Shown here: positions 24,528 to 34,048 of the stretch, one piece after another
Layout: each line of letters starts with the position of its first letter
Numbering within the stretch: the first letter of the stretch is position 1
Source of the DNA: Gammaproteobacteria bacterium UBA5078
GTDB lineage: Bacteria > Pseudomonadota > Gammaproteobacteria > Pseudomonadales > Pseudohongiellaceae
Assembly (NCBI GenBank): GCA_002416505.1
Contig: DIAM01000013.1
Coordinates: 195,814-259,813 of the forward strand
Reading direction: 5' to 3'
Length of the DNA stretch: 64,000 nt
Position numbers and translations under genes: made by a program
The notes under the pieces: generated by a model
The model's database searches: none
Told to the model about the DNA's origin: nothing
Seen by the model: only the letters and a program-made list of their open reading frames with translations

Positions 24528-25940
24528 TCAGACTAGAGCGCTCTCATCCAAGAGCGCCTCTTTTCTAAACCAAGAATACTTGTCTTGCAAGTTTACGACC
24601 GCGCCTACGATGATAATCGTGGGCGCTTTCACCTCTGTACTGTTCACTATTCTCGGCATCGTCTCCAAGGTACCCTTGAGCACTAATTGATTTTGCGTAG
24701 TGCCCTGCTGCACCAGTGCGATCGGTCGCGTCGCTGGCGCGCCGTGGGCGATCAACTCCGCACAGATAGACTCCAAGCCCACCAGCCCCATATAGAACAC
24801 GACGGTCTGGTGCTCCTTCGCCAACTCGTCCCAGTCTAGATCGATGCTGCCATCCTTCAAATGCCCGGCCACGAAACGCACCGACTGCGCACAGTCGCGA
24901 TGAGTAAGTGGAATACCGGCATAGCAGGCGCAGCCAGAGGCCGCGGTAATACCTGGGATCACCTGGAAGGGAATATTGGCCGCGGCGAGCCTGTCGATCT
25001 CCTCGCCACCGCGGCCGAAGATGAAGGGATCGCCCCCCTTCAGGCGCAACACCTTCTTGCCCTCTTGAGCTAGACGCACGAGCATCTCGTTGATCTGCTC
25101 CTGGGGCACGGAATGGTTTGCACGCTCCTTGCCCACATGGATCATGTCGGCATCTGGGCGCACGCGCTGCAGAATCTCCGGCGAAACCAGGCGGTCGTAG
25201 AGCACCACATCGGCCTCGTGCATTATGCGCAGTGCCTTGAGTGTCAGCAAATCGGGGTCACCTGGCCCCGCACCGACGAGATAGACTTCGCCGCGCACCT
25301 CGATCTGTTCGGATGCGGCCAGTTGATGCTCGACATAACGTCGCGCCTGATCCTCGTCACCGGACAACACCATGCCCGGCATAGGGCCAGAGAGCAGCGC
25401 CTCCCAGAATCGAGTACGCGCCTTGAAATCTGTGACAACACTCTTCACTCGCCCGCGAAAGGCCCCTAACATTAATGCCAATCTGCCATAGGCAGCAGGC
25501 ACCAATATTTCAACTTTCTCTTTCAGTTTGCGCGTCAAGATTGGCGAGGTGCCGCCACTGGAGATCGCGATCACGATGGGAGAGCGGTCCACGATCGAGG
25601 GGACAATGAAGCTGCAAAGCGCCGGCTTGTCCACCACGTTCACGGGCAGTCCGCGATTCTTCGCGGCGATGGACACGTCGCTATTCACTTCCTCGTCATC
25701 GGTTGCCGCTACGGCGAGGAACACGCCGTCCAGGTCACTCTCTTTGAAGGCGCGAATGCGCAACTCGCCGGCGCCGGCAATGACGAGGGCCTCGAGCTGT
25801 GCGTTTATCTTAGGCGCGACCACACGCAGCCTTGCGCCGGCGCGATCGAGGAGCACGGCCTTGCGGTAGGCCACGTCTCCACCGCCCACGACTAGGCAAT
25901 TCTGCGCACGAACATTCAGAAATATCGGTAGGAACTGCAT
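24528..25940 (-). CDS. cysG: Siroheme synthase (uroporphyrinogen methyltransferase/dehydrogenase/ferrochelatase)
   Basis: A 470-residue fusion enzyme. The N-terminal half (about 1-210) is the NAD-dependent dehydrogenase/ferrochelatase: PIFLNVRAQNCLVVGGGDVAYRKA and VNVVDKPALCSFIVPS. The C-terminal half (about 215-460) is the SAM-dependent uroporphyrinogen III methyltransferase: GEVYLVGAGPGDPDLLTLKALR, LKGGDPFIFGRGGEE and VIPGITAASGCACYAGIPLTHRD. It makes siroheme, the prosthetic group of sulfite and nitrite reductases, and so supports the same assimilation pathway as CysH at 51.3 kb. The serS-cysG order, 40 bases apart, is also typical of Pseudomonas-type genomes. Length and motifs are complete. 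Confidence 0.97.
   Translation of the reverse strand: MQFLPIFLNVRAQNCLVVGGGDVAYRKAVLLDRAGARLRVVAPKINAQLEALVIAGAGELRIRAFKESDLDGVFLAVAATDDEEVNSDVSIAAKNRGLPVNVVDKPALCSFIVPSIVDRSPIVIAISSGGTSPILTRKLKEKVEILVPAAYGRLALMLGAFRGRVKSVVTDFKARTRFWEALLSGPMPGMVLSGDEDQARRYVEHQLAASEQIEVRGEVYLVGAGPGDPDLLTLKALRIMHEADVVLYDRLVSPEILQRVRPDADMIHVGKERANHSVPQEQINEMLVRLAQEGKKVLRLKGGDPFIFGRGGEEIDRLAAANIPFQVIPGITAASGCACYAGIPLTHRDCAQSVRFVAGHLKDGSIDLDWDELAKEHQTVVFYMGLVGLESICAELIAHGAPATRPIALVQQGTTQNQLVLKGTLETMPRIVNSTEVKAPTIIIVGAVVNLQDKYSWFRKEALLDESALV
24538..24564 (+). terminator. Terminator for purC within the 3' end of cysG
   Basis: GCGCTCT (24538-24544) pairs with AGAGCGC (24551-24557) around CATCCA, followed by CTCTTTT. 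The hairpin lies 23 bases after the purC stop and inside the last codons of the convergent cysG. The stem is short but the position suits a purC terminator. Confidence 0.55.
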
Positions 25941-25980
25941 ATGCCACTCCTCGGGAGAGTCTCGAGACTATCTAGAAGTG

Positions 25981-27255
25981 TTAGGCGATGCGCTCGGCGC
26001 CGCCCATATAGGAGCGCAGCACCTGAGGTATCGTCACCGAGCCATCCGCGTTCTGGTAGTTCTCTAAGATCGCGACCAGTGTGCGGCCGATGGCGAGGCC
26101 AGACCCGTTCAGGGTATGGAGTAATTCCGGCTTACCCTTCTCCGGGTTGCGCCAGCGTGCCTGCATCCTGCGCGCCTGATAGTCCTCGAAGGTGCTACAA
26201 GAGCTGATCTCACGATAGCAGTCCTGTGAGGGCAGCCATACCTCTAGGTCGATGGTGCGCGCGGCTCCCGCGCTCATGTCCCCACCGCAGAGCAACATGG
26301 TGCGATAAGGCAGCTCAAGCATCTCTAGTATCTTCTCGGCGTGCCCGGTCAACTCCTCGAGCGCCGCATCCGATTGATCTGGTCTCACCATCTGCACTAA
26401 CTCGACCTTCTCGAACTGATGCTGACGGATCATGCCGCGGGTATCGCGACCATAGCTGCCAGCCTCGCTGCGAAAACACGGCGTGTGACACACAAACTTC
26501 AGGGGCATCTGCTCGGCCGGCACGATAGAGTCGCGCACCAGATTCGTCACGGGCACCTCTGCGGTCGGGATCAGGTAATACTCGTTCTCCCCCTCCAAGC
26601 GAAACAGGTCCTCGGCGAACTTAGGCAGTTGCCCGGTGCCCATCAGGGACTCGCGGTTGACGATATAAGGCACGTATACCTCGGTATAGCCATGTTCGAG
26701 CGTGTGCTGGTCCAGCATCAGCTGAATGAGCGCGCGGTGCATCTTCGCCATCGCCCCCTTCATTACCACGAAACGGGTACCGGTAAGCTTAGTAGCCGTT
26801 GGGAAGTCCATGGTCTCCATGGCCTCACCAATCGCCACGTGGTCTAGCACCTCGAAATCGAACGCGCGGGGCGTGCCCCAGCGACGCAATTCCTGATTGT
26901 CTTTCTCGTCCTTACCCGCAGGCACGCAGTCTTGCGGCACATTGGGCATGCGCATGAGCAGGTCGTTAAAGGCCTCTTGAACCTCTGCCAGGGCCTTCTT
27001 GTTCTCCTCTAGCGAGTCGCCAAGGTGCGCAACCTCGGCCAATAAGGGCTCGATATCCTGACCGGAAGCCTTGGCCTGGCCGATCGCCTTGGAGCGGGTG
27101 TTACGCTCGTTCTGCAGCTTCTCGGTCTCCTGTTGGAGTTCGCGACGCTTCACGTCCAGCTCATTGACTAGGGCGATATCCAAGTCGAAATTCTTCTTCT
27201 TCAACAAAGCCGCCAGTTTCTCGGGTTCTGCGCGCAACCATTTTGGGTCCAACAT
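25981..27255 (-). CDS. serS: Seryl-tRNA synthetase
   Basis: A 424-residue class II aminoacyl-tRNA synthetase. The N-terminal coiled-coil arm (about residues 27-100) contacts the long variable arm of tRNA-Ser, such as the one encoded at 20.7 kb. Motif 2 is FVCHTPCFRSEAGSYGRDTRGMIRQHQFEKVE and motif 3 is LNGSGLAIGRTLVAILENYQ. The start is the ATG at 27255 (MLDPKWLR), the usual family start, with GGAAGA eight bases before it; an upstream in-frame TTG is less likely. It lies between crcB and cysG in the same direction. The assignment is secure. Confidence 0.98.
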   Translation of the reverse strand: MLDPKWLRAEPEKLAALLKKKNFDLDIALVNELDVKRRELQQETEKLQNERNTRSKAIGQAKASGQDIEPLLAEVAHLGDSLEENKKALAEVQEAFNDLLMRMPNVPQDCVPAGKDEKDNQELRRWGTPRAFDFEVLDHVAIGEAMETMDFPTATKLTGTRFVVMKGAMAKMHRALIQLMLDQHTLEHGYTEVYVPYIVNRESLMGTGQLPKFAEDLFRLEGENEYYLIPTAEVPVTNLVRDSIVPAEQMPLKFVCHTPCFRSEAGSYGRDTRGMIRQHQFEKVELVQMVRPDQSDAALEELTGHAEKILEMLELPYRTMLLCGGDMSAGAARTIDLEVWLPSQDCYREISSCSTFEDYQARRMQARWRNPEKGKPELLHTLNGSGLAIGRTLVAILENYQNADGSVTIPQVLRSYMGGAERIA

Positions 27256-27286
27256 GGATTTCAATCTTCCTTCTTCGCTAAGTGAA

Positions 27287-27661
27287 TTAGAGGGCCCGCA
27301 TCAAGGCGATACCCAACCAGGCGCATAACAAGCAGATCAACACACTGCTAACAATATACGCGAGCGCCTGTAGTAAAAAGCCCTCTTGCGCCAATAATAG
27401 GGCGTCTAAAGAGAACGTTGAGAATGTGGTAAAGGCGCCCAAATAGCCCACGATCAGCACGGCGCGCCATTGCTCCGTTAAGGCCATGCGCTCGCTTATG
27501 AGCACATACATCATGCCAATCAACAACGAGCCTAGGACATTGACCGCTAGGGTGCCCCATGGAAAACGATGGTTCGAAGCCGCGCTTACCGCGCCGATTA
27601 GCCAGTAACGGGACACGGCGCCGAGCGCCCCACCCAAGGCCACTGCGAGAGAATACATCAT
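27287..27661 (-). CDS. crcB: Fluoride channel Fluc/CrcB
   Basis: A 124-residue protein with four hydrophobic segments. The family motifs are present: GGALGAVSRYW, FPWGTLAVNVLGSLLIG and GYLGAFTTFSTFSLD, the last holding the phenylalanine box and Na+-site region. It forms a dual-topology dimer that lets fluoride out of the cell. The start overlaps the rarA stop by four bases. I see no fluoride riboswitch, and its place inside the rarA-serS operon suggests constitutive low expression. Confidence 0.95.
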   Translation of the reverse strand: MMYSLAVALGGALGAVSRYWLIGAVSAASNHRFPWGTLAVNVLGSLLIGMMYVLISERMALTEQWRAVLIVGYLGAFTTFSTFSLDALLLAQEGFLLQALAYIVSSVLICLLCAWLGIALMRAL

Positions 27662-29055
27662 CTTTTGCCTCGCCTGTCAGTGTCGCGTTTTGAGTAGCGC
27701 TGCACGGGGCTTTGCTCGTCACGATCGCGTAAATAGTCGAGCTTCTCGCGTATTTTCGCCTCTAATCCGTATTCGCTTGGCCGATAGAAGCGCGTGTCTT
27801 GCAACGCCTCGGGCAGATAATTCTCGCCCGCAGCATAGGCCCCTGGCTCGTCATGGGCGTAGCGATACTCGGCGCCGAAATCCATGTCCTTCATCAGGCT
27901 GGTGGGTGCATTGCGCAGGTGCATCGGCACCTCCAGGGAGGCCCCCTTCTGCACTATCGCCATGGCCTCGTTGAAGGCACTATAAACCGCATTACTCTTC
28001 GGCGCACAGGCCAGATAGATCACCGTATGGGCGATTACCAGATCCCCTTCCGGACTGCCCAGACGCAGATAGGCATCCCAGGCCGACATCGCCATCTGCA
28101 GGGCTCTAGGGTCGGCATTGCCGATGTCTTCGCTCGCCATGCGCACTAAACGGCGGGCAATATATAACGGATCGCAGCCACCGTCCAACATGCGCACGAA
28201 CCAATACAGCGCCCCGTCTGGGCTGGAGCCGCGCACAGACTTGTGCAGGGCCGAGATCTGTTCATAGAAGGCGTCCCCGCCCTTATCGAAACGACGACTC
28301 CCGCCCTGTAGCACCTGCTCCACTACCGCCAAGTCTACCTGCAGGATGCCGTCTTCCTCGTCGGCGAGGTCTACGGCGATCTCCAACAGGTTCAGCACAC
28401 CGCGAGCATCGCCGTCGGCCGCGCTCGCCATGCGCTGGCGCGCCTCTGGGCTTATGGCGATGTCCTGCAGTCCTAGGCCGCGCTCCTCATCGTGCAGGGC
28501 GAGTTCGAGCAGGCGCAGAATCGCCGCGTCGTCTAAGGATTTAAGCAGATAGACCCGCGCTCGGGACAACAAGGCGTTGTTAAGTTCGAAAGAAGGGTTC
28601 TCAGTAGTCGCGCCTACGAAGATCAGCGTGCCATCCTCCACATGGGGCAGGAAGGCGTCTTGCTGGCTCTTATTGAAGCGGTGGACCTCATCGACGAAGA
28701 GGACGGTGGGCTTGCCCTTGGCGCGGCGCAGCAGCTGGGCGCGCTCGACCGCGGCGCGTATATCCTTTACGCCACTGAGCACCGCGGAGATGCTCTCGAA
28801 ATGCCCGTCGCTGGCGTGAGCAAGCATTCTCGCCAGAGTGGTCTTGCCCACTCCCGGCGGCCCCCACAGGATCATCGAGTGCGGCGCGCCACGGCGTATC
28901 GCCTCGCCTAGGGGCTTGCCCTGACCGAGCAGGTGCTCCTGACCGATGAAGTCCTCGAGGCGAATCGGGCGCATGCGCGAGGCTAAAGGCTGAAACGCCT
29001 GTGCAGCTGGGGGTTGCGCTTCTTGTTCGAGGGCGTCGAATAGTGACTCGGACAT
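27658..29055 (-). CDS. rarA: Replication-associated recombination protein A
   Basis: A 465-residue AAA+ ATPase (RarA/MgsA) related to clamp-loader subunits. It acts at stalled replication forks. Walker A is GPPGVGKTT, Walker B is VLFVDEVHRFNKSQQD, sensor 1 is FVGATTENPSFELNNALLSR, and the C-terminal tetramerisation region includes GCDPLYIARRLVRMASEDIGNADP. The length fits the family. It follows lolA by 24 bases and overlaps crcB by four. The ftsK-lolA-rarA-serS order is strongly conserved in Gammaproteobacteria. Confidence 0.97.
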   Translation of the reverse strand: MSESLFDALEQEAQPPAAQAFQPLASRMRPIRLEDFIGQEHLLGQGKPLGEAIRRGAPHSMILWGPPGVGKTTLARMLAHASDGHFESISAVLSGVKDIRAAVERAQLLRRAKGKPTVLFVDEVHRFNKSQQDAFLPHVEDGTLIFVGATTENPSFELNNALLSRARVYLLKSLDDAAILRLLELALHDEERGLGLQDIAISPEARQRMASAADGDARGVLNLLEIAVDLADEEDGILQVDLAVVEQVLQGGSRRFDKGGDAFYEQISALHKSVRGSSPDGALYWFVRMLDGGCDPLYIARRLVRMASEDIGNADPRALQMAMSAWDAYLRLGSPEGDLVIAHTVIYLACAPKSNAVYSAFNEAMAIVQKGASLEVPMHLRNAPTSLMKDMDFGAEYRYAHDEPGAYAAGENYLPEALQDTRFYRPSEYGLEAKIREKLDYLRDRDEQSPVQRYSKRDTDRRGKR

Positions 29056-29079
29056 AACAAGCCTCGGCGTTAAGCGGGT

Positions 29080-29733
29080 TTAGTTGGCAGCGCGGTTGTC
29101 GATCAGCTCGATGTCGTCAGGCACTTCGAACACGAACACGGCGTCTTCGATGGGCTCGTTGATCTCGTGATTGAAGAACTCCCAGAAGGTGCGCTGACCG
29201 TTGCCGTTGTCCACATGGATAGAGTTCAGCGTCTGGCCGCGGAAATACAGGGTGACGCGCTCGTAGAGGCTAGCGGGGTCGACGGGTTCTAGGATGAACT
29301 CGAAGGCGTTACCGTTGCCCACGTCACCGCCAGTGATGAAGTAATCGGCCTCGATCTCATCGATACGGCCACCGAGCAGCTGTGCTGCCAACTCGGAACG
29401 CTCCGGCTCCCATGCCTCCAGCGTCACTTGCAACAGGTCTGGCTGGTAGTTCCACAGCCGTTCACCGTCGGTCACGATCAACTCCGGGTATGGCTCTATG
29501 GTCTCCCAATAGAAGCCATTGGGTCGCTTGAGCTTGAAGCGAATCTCGCTCTCTTCCAGCACACCGCCCGTGGACTCTACGATCAGCTGGCGCACATCGG
29601 CCTCAAAGGTCTCTATATCGCCGAGTAATTGCGACAACGCCGCTGCGGACTCGTCCTGGGCACTCGCCGTCCCCCCGCCTAAGAGGAAGGCGGACGAGGC
29701 GCAGCAAAATACAAAAACAGAGCGCAAGCTCAT
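29080..29733 (-). CDS. lolA: Outer-membrane lipoprotein carrier protein LolA
   Basis: A 217-residue periplasmic protein with a signal peptide (cleavage after GTASA). It carries mature lipoproteins from the LolCDE transporter to LolB. Visible features are IETFEADVRQLIVESTGGVLEESEIRFKLKRPNGFYWETIEPYPELIVTDGERLWNY, split here by normal beta-strand spacing, and later FWEFFNHEINEPIEDAVFVFEVPDDIELID. It lies 14 bases after ftsK and 24 bases before rarA, the standard gammaproteobacterial order. Its clients in this window could include the M20 lipoprotein at 14-15.6 kb. Confidence 0.95.
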   Translation of the reverse strand: MSLRSVFVFCCASSAFLLGGGTASAQDESAAALSQLLGDIETFEADVRQLIVESTGGVLEESEIRFKLKRPNGFYWETIEPYPELIVTDGERLWNYQPDLLQVTLEAWEPERSELAAQLLGGRIDEIEADYFITGGDVGNGNAFEFILEPVDPASLYERVTLYFRGQTLNSIHVDNGNGQRTFWEFFNHEINEPIEDAVFVFEVPDDIELIDNRAAN

Positions 29734-29747
29734 AGCAGAATCCCTAA

Positions 29748-32078
29748 TTATCGCGGTGGAGGCGGCGCGATCACTTCGCGACTGCCATTGCTGTTCATGG
29801 AGGTGACGACACCGGCGGCTTCCATCGCGTCGATCATGCGGGCGGCACGGTTATAGCCGATTCTTAGCTTGCGTTGTACGGCAGAGATTGAGGCCTTGCG
29901 GGTCTCGGTCACGAAGGCCACGGCCTCGTCATAGAGGGCATCGTCCTCTTCTTCACCCTCTCCATCGCCACCGCCAAATGCGCCCATGTCACGATCCTCG
30001 GCGCCTTGGGTAATCTCGTCGATGTAGACCGGCTCGCCGCGGGACTTCCAATCGGCTACCACGCGGTGCACCTCGTTATCGCTAACGAAGGCACCATGAA
30101 CACGCGTCGCGATACCGCCACCGGGAGGCATAAACAGCATGTCGCCGTTGCCCAACAACTGCTCCGCACCACCCTCGCCGAGAATCGTGCGCGAGTCGAT
30201 CTTGGACTGCACCATAAAGGACAGGCGCGTGGGAATATTCGCCTTGATCAGGCCGGTTAACACGTCTACAGAGGGTCGTTGGGTCGCCAGAATCAGGTGT
30301 ATGCCCGCCGCACGCGCCTTCTGCGCGATGCGGGCGATCAACTCCTCGACCTTCTTGCCCACCACCATCATCATGTCGGCAAGCTCGTCGACGATGACGA
30401 CGATCATAGGCAAGGCCTCGAGCACAGGGGCCTGCTGGTCCTCTAATAGCTGCATCGGGTCGGCGCGCCACAGCGGGTCGATAATCGGCTGACCGCTCTT
30501 CGCGGCATCGGTCACCTTCTTGTTATAGCCCGCCAAGTTGCGCACACCCAGGGCCGACATGAGCTTGTAGCGACGCTCCATTTCCGCAACACTCCAGCGC
30601 AGGCCGTTGGCGGCATCTTTCATATCGGTAATGACCGGCGTGAGTAGGTGAGGAATGCCGTCGTAGACCGACAGCTCCAACATCTTCGGGTCGATCATGA
30701 TCATCCGCACCTGTTCGGGTGTGGACTTGAATAGGATGCTGAGGATCATGGCATTGATGCCGACCGACTTACCCGAGCCGGTGGTTCCCGCCACGAGTAG
30801 ATGAGGCATCTTGGCGAGGTCGACGATCATGGGCTTGCCCACGATGTCGTGCCCCAGCGCCATACTGACCGGAGAGGGGGACTTGTCGAATTCTGGGGAT
30901 GCCAACACCTGGCTGAGCATAATCATCTCGCGATGCTCGTTGGGAATCTCGATCCCTATCACCGTCTTACCCGGTATCACCTCCACGACACGCACGCTGA
31001 CCAAGGCCAATGAGCGCGCCAAATCCTTGCCTAAGCCGGTAATACGGCTCGCCTTGATGCCCGGCGCAGGCTGCACCTCGAAACGCGTGATCACGGGTCC
31101 CGGATTCACCTCCGTCACCTGTATCTCGATGCCGAAATCGCCGAGTTTCAGTTCCAATAGCCGTGACATGGCCTCCAGAGACTCCTTGGAGAAACCCTGC
31201 TTCTGCACGCCCTTATACTCGTCTAGGAGCGCGATGGCGGGCAAGTCGCCGGGGTTAGGCGCAGTGAATAGGCGGCCCTGACGCTCTTTCTCGACCCTAG
31301 CGCTCTTCACCGCAGGTTTCTTCTCGACGGGCTTGATGGTCGGCGGCACGCGCTTCTTCTCTTTCTCGATATAGACATCGAGTGCCCGCTTGCGGGTCTC
31401 CAGAATCTGCCGCGTGCCCTGCTCTTCCTTCTTAGACTCCCACCACGCCTTCCACGTCCGTGCTATCCACGCCAGGCCACTTAGTGTCAGCGCGCCGGTG
31501 CGATCGACAAGGCGCAGCCACGAGATCTCCACGCTTATGGTCAGGCCGAGAAGGAAGATCGCGAAATACAATAGGGTACTGCCGACTACCGCAAATACGG
31601 GCACGGTCACGTCGACCATCATCGAGCCAATCACACCGCCGGCGAGCCATGGCACATCGCCATCGATTGCGAAATGCATGGTCGCCAATGCGCAGGCACC
31701 CACGGCGAGCAGGATGATGCCGCTGGCCTTAAGGCCGAACATCGCCCAGGAGAAGGGTTCTTCGCCCTGCTCGGACTGGCGCAGGAAGCCGATAGCCTTG
31801 AGCACTAGGGCCAGTGGAAAGAGATAGGCGAAGAAGCCGAATAGATGAAATAGCAGGTCCGCTATCCAGGCGCCGAGTTGCCCAACGGCATTGTGCACAT
31901 CGGCACTGCTGCCCGTGGTGGTGAAGCCGGGGTCCTGCGGGGAGTAACTGACCAGCGCAATCACTAGAAACAGCCCAAGCAAGAAACTGAGGATCAACAC
32001 CCCTTCTCGAATGATGCGCTGCGCTACAGAACTAAGCTGCTGTTCTTTATCGACTTTCTTTTGAGGTTTATTTTTCAA
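29748..32078 (-). CDS. ftsK: DNA translocase FtsK
   Basis: A 776-residue septal DNA pump. The N-terminus has four to five membrane segments within the first 200 residues, followed by a short charged linker, much shorter than in Escherichia coli. The motor carries Walker A GTTGSGKSVGI and Walker B IVVIVDELADMMM. The C-terminal gamma winged helix (ISAVQRKLRIGYNRAARMIDAMEAAGVV) recognises KOPS sites and contacts XerD. Translation appears to start at TTG 32078: no in-frame ATG or GTG stands ahead, and the sequence KNKPQKK before the first membrane segment fits. It is the first gene of the ftsK-lolA-rarA-crcB-serS-cysG row. Confidence 0.95.
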   Translation of the reverse strand: MKNKPQKKVDKEQQLSSVAQRIIREGVLILSFLLGLFLVIALVSYSPQDPGFTTTGSSADVHNAVGQLGAWIADLLFHLFGFFAYLFPLALVLKAIGFLRQSEQGEEPFSWAMFGLKASGIILLAVGACALATMHFAIDGDVPWLAGGVIGSMMVDVTVPVFAVVGSTLLYFAIFLLGLTISVEISWLRLVDRTGALTLSGLAWIARTWKAWWESKKEEQGTRQILETRKRALDVYIEKEKKRVPPTIKPVEKKPAVKSARVEKERQGRLFTAPNPGDLPAIALLDEYKGVQKQGFSKESLEAMSRLLELKLGDFGIEIQVTEVNPGPVITRFEVQPAPGIKASRITGLGKDLARSLALVSVRVVEVIPGKTVIGIEIPNEHREMIMLSQVLASPEFDKSPSPVSMALGHDIVGKPMIVDLAKMPHLLVAGTTGSGKSVGINAMILSILFKSTPEQVRMIMIDPKMLELSVYDGIPHLLTPVITDMKDAANGLRWSVAEMERRYKLMSALGVRNLAGYNKKVTDAAKSGQPIIDPLWRADPMQLLEDQQAPVLEALPMIVVIVDELADMMMVVGKKVEELIARIAQKARAAGIHLILATQRPSVDVLTGLIKANIPTRLSFMVQSKIDSRTILGEGGAEQLLGNGDMLFMPPGGGIATRVHGAFVSDNEVHRVVADWKSRGEPVYIDEITQGAEDRDMGAFGGGDGEGEEEDDALYDEAVAFVTETRKASISAVQRKLRIGYNRAARMIDAMEAAGVVTSMNSNGSREVIAPPPPR

Positions 32079-32283
32079 ACTTTTCAGACACCTGCAATTA
32101 TATTTTCTATCTGATTCTAGATATTAATTGTCGCTATCATAATCAATTTTGGCGTCCCGGAAAACAAGCAAGACCCCCATTGCGGACTATTTACGGTCAA
32201 AAAGGCAAACGGAGGCGTTAGGGATCATCTAGAATAGGCACAATTTCTCAGCTAGCCCTTTAAATCGAGAGTCCTAGCACCCA

Positions 32284-32318
32284 TTTCATCGAGCCTATCC
32301 CGCATGTGCTCGATGAAA
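32284..32318. repeat. Perfect 11-bp inverted repeat upstream of trxB
   Basis: TTTCATCGAGC (32284-32294) and GCTCGATGAAA (32308-32318) form a perfect inverted repeat with a 13-base spacer, in the divergent ftsK/trxB gap about 50 bases before the trxB start. It could be an operator or a 5'-UTR hairpin. No T-run follows, so it is not a standard terminator for trxB-directed transcription. Confidence 0.6.
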
Positions 32319-32368
32319 ATAGAGTTTGATTGAACAACGAGCGTAGAACCTACAGGAAGCATTACCTT

Positions 32369-33316
32369 ATGAGCGAGAATCAACACCATCGACTAATCAT
32401 CCTTGGCTCAGGCCCTGCCGGCTATACAGCCGCGGTCTATGCAGCACGCGCGAACTTAAATCCCGTGGTCATCACCGGGATGGTACAAGGCGGCCAGTTG
32501 ACCACCACTACGGATGTCGACAATTGGCCAGGGGATGTCGAAGGCCTGCAGGGTCCCGCGCTTATGGAGCGTATGAAGGCGCATGCCGAGCGTTTCGAGG
32601 CGCAGATCCTCTTCGACCATATCAACAAGACCGATCTGTCCAAACGCCCTTTTACCCTCACGGGGGACTCCACGACCTACACCTGTGACGCGTTGATTAT
32701 CGCCACCGGCGCCTCTGCCCAATACCTCGGCCTGCCCTCCGAGGAAGCCTTCATGGGCAAGGGAGTCAGTGCCTGCGCAACCTGTGATGGCTTCTTCTAT
32801 CGCAATAAGCCGGTGGCCGTGATTGGCGGCGGCAATACCGCCGTCGAGGAGGCGCTGTACCTGTCCAACATCGCCTCACACGTGACCCTCGTGCATCGCC
32901 GCAACTCGCTGCGCGCCGAGAAGATCCTGCAAGACAAATTATTCGAGAAGCAAAAGGCCGGACTGATCACCATCGAATGGGATCACAACCTCGACGAGGT
33001 ATTGGGAGACCCCATGGGGGTGACCGGCATGCGCATCACGCATACCGAGTCCAAGGCGCCCAAAGAGATCAAGGTCGATGGCGTGTTTATCGCCATCGGG
33101 CACAAACCAAACTCGGATATCTTCGAGGGCCAACTCGACATGCATGACGGCTATGTCGTGATCAACAGCGGCATCAGTGGCAATGCCACACAGGCCAGCG
33201 TGGAAGGCGTCTTCGCCGCTGGCGACATCGCCGACCACGTCTACCGCCAGGCCATTACCTCTGCGGGCTTCGGCTGCATGGCGGCTCTGGATGCCGAGAA
33301 GTTCCTCGATCAGTAG
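32369..33316 (+). CDS. trxB: Thioredoxin-disulfide reductase
   Basis: A 315-residue FAD flavoenzyme that reduces thioredoxin with NADPH in the cytoplasm. The FAD site is LGSGPAGYTAAVYAARA, the redox-active pair is C136-A-T-C139, the NADPH site is VIGGGNTAVEEALYLS, and the C-terminal FAD motif is GVFAAGDIADHVYRQ. I chose ATG at 32369 with AGGAAG upstream; the longer frame adds 13 unlikely residues. Reduced thioredoxin also feeds CysH (51.3 kb) and MsrA (55.3 kb). The trxB-aat pairing is standard for this group. Confidence 0.97.
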   Translation: MSENQHHRLIILGSGPAGYTAAVYAARANLNPVVITGMVQGGQLTTTTDVDNWPGDVEGLQGPALMERMKAHAERFEAQILFDHINKTDLSKRPFTLTGDSTTYTCDALIIATGASAQYLGLPSEEAFMGKGVSACATCDGFFYRNKPVAVIGGGNTAVEEALYLSNIASHVTLVHRRNSLRAEKILQDKLFEKQKAGLITIEWDHNLDEVLGDPMGVTGMRITHTESKAPKEIKVDGVFIAIGHKPNSDIFEGQLDMHDGYVVINSGISGNATQASVEGVFAAGDIADHVYRQAITSAGFGCMAALDAEKFLDQ

Positions 33317-33334
33317 GCACCGGGGAGACTCGCG

Positions 33335-34048
33335 ATGAGCAAGCTGCCTTGGCTGAGCGATACCACACTGGAGTTTCCCCCAGTGAGCAAGGCGCTAAAG
33401 GACCCCGACGGCTTACTCGCCGTCGGCGGAGATTTAAGTTGCGAGCGGCTCATTAGAGCCTATGAGAACGGCATCTTCCCCTGGTATCAGGACGATCAGC
33501 CCATACTCTGGTGGAGCCCATCCTTGCGCATGGCGCTACGCCCCGAAGAGCTCATCATCTCCCGCAGCATGCGTAAAGTCCTGCGTCGCGGCGAGTATCG
33601 GGTCACCCTCGATCAGGCCTTCGCCCAAGTCATCGAGCACTGCGCGCTAACCCGCGAAGCCTATCCCGGCACATGGATTACGCCGCAGATGCAGGAGGCC
33701 TATTGCGCCCTACATCGGCGCGGCATCGCGCATTCGGTAGAGGTCTGGCATGAGGGCGTGCTAGTGGGCGGACTCTACGGCATTGCCATGGGGCGGCTCT
33801 TCTTCGGAGAGTCTATGTTCAATCTTAGAGACAATGCGTCAAAGACCGGCTTCATTTGGCTCGTGAAACAGTTACAGGTCTGGCACTATCAACTCATCGA
33901 CTGTCAGGTTCCGAGTGAACACCTGCGCAGTCTCGGCGCGAAAGATATGCCAAGGGCCCAGTTTCTAGAGATTCTGGCACAGGCCCGCACACTACCGGGC
34001 CGACAAGGCCCCTGGGAAATGGAGCTGCGCGATCTTGCAAGCGAATGA
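33335..34048 (+). CDS. aat: Leucyl/phenylalanyl-tRNA-protein transferase
   Basis: A 237-residue enzyme that adds Leu or Phe from aminoacyl-tRNA to proteins with N-terminal Lys or Arg, creating an N-degron read by ClpS. Signatures are FPPVSKALKDPDGLLAVGGDLS, YENGIFPWYQDDQPILWWSPSLRMAL, GRLFFGESMFN and DCQVPSEHLRSLGA. GGAG precedes the ATG at 33335. The bpt start overlaps its end by 14 bases. Its neighbours bpt, clpA and clpS complete the degradation route. The assignment is secure. Confidence 0.97.
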   Translation: MSKLPWLSDTTLEFPPVSKALKDPDGLLAVGGDLSCERLIRAYENGIFPWYQDDQPILWWSPSLRMALRPEELIISRSMRKVLRRGEYRVTLDQAFAQVIEHCALTREAYPGTWITPQMQEAYCALHRRGIAHSVEVWHEGVLVGGLYGIAMGRLFFGESMFNLRDNASKTGFIWLVKQLQVWHYQLIDCQVPSEHLRSLGAKDMPRAQFLEILAQARTLPGRQGPWEMELRDLASE

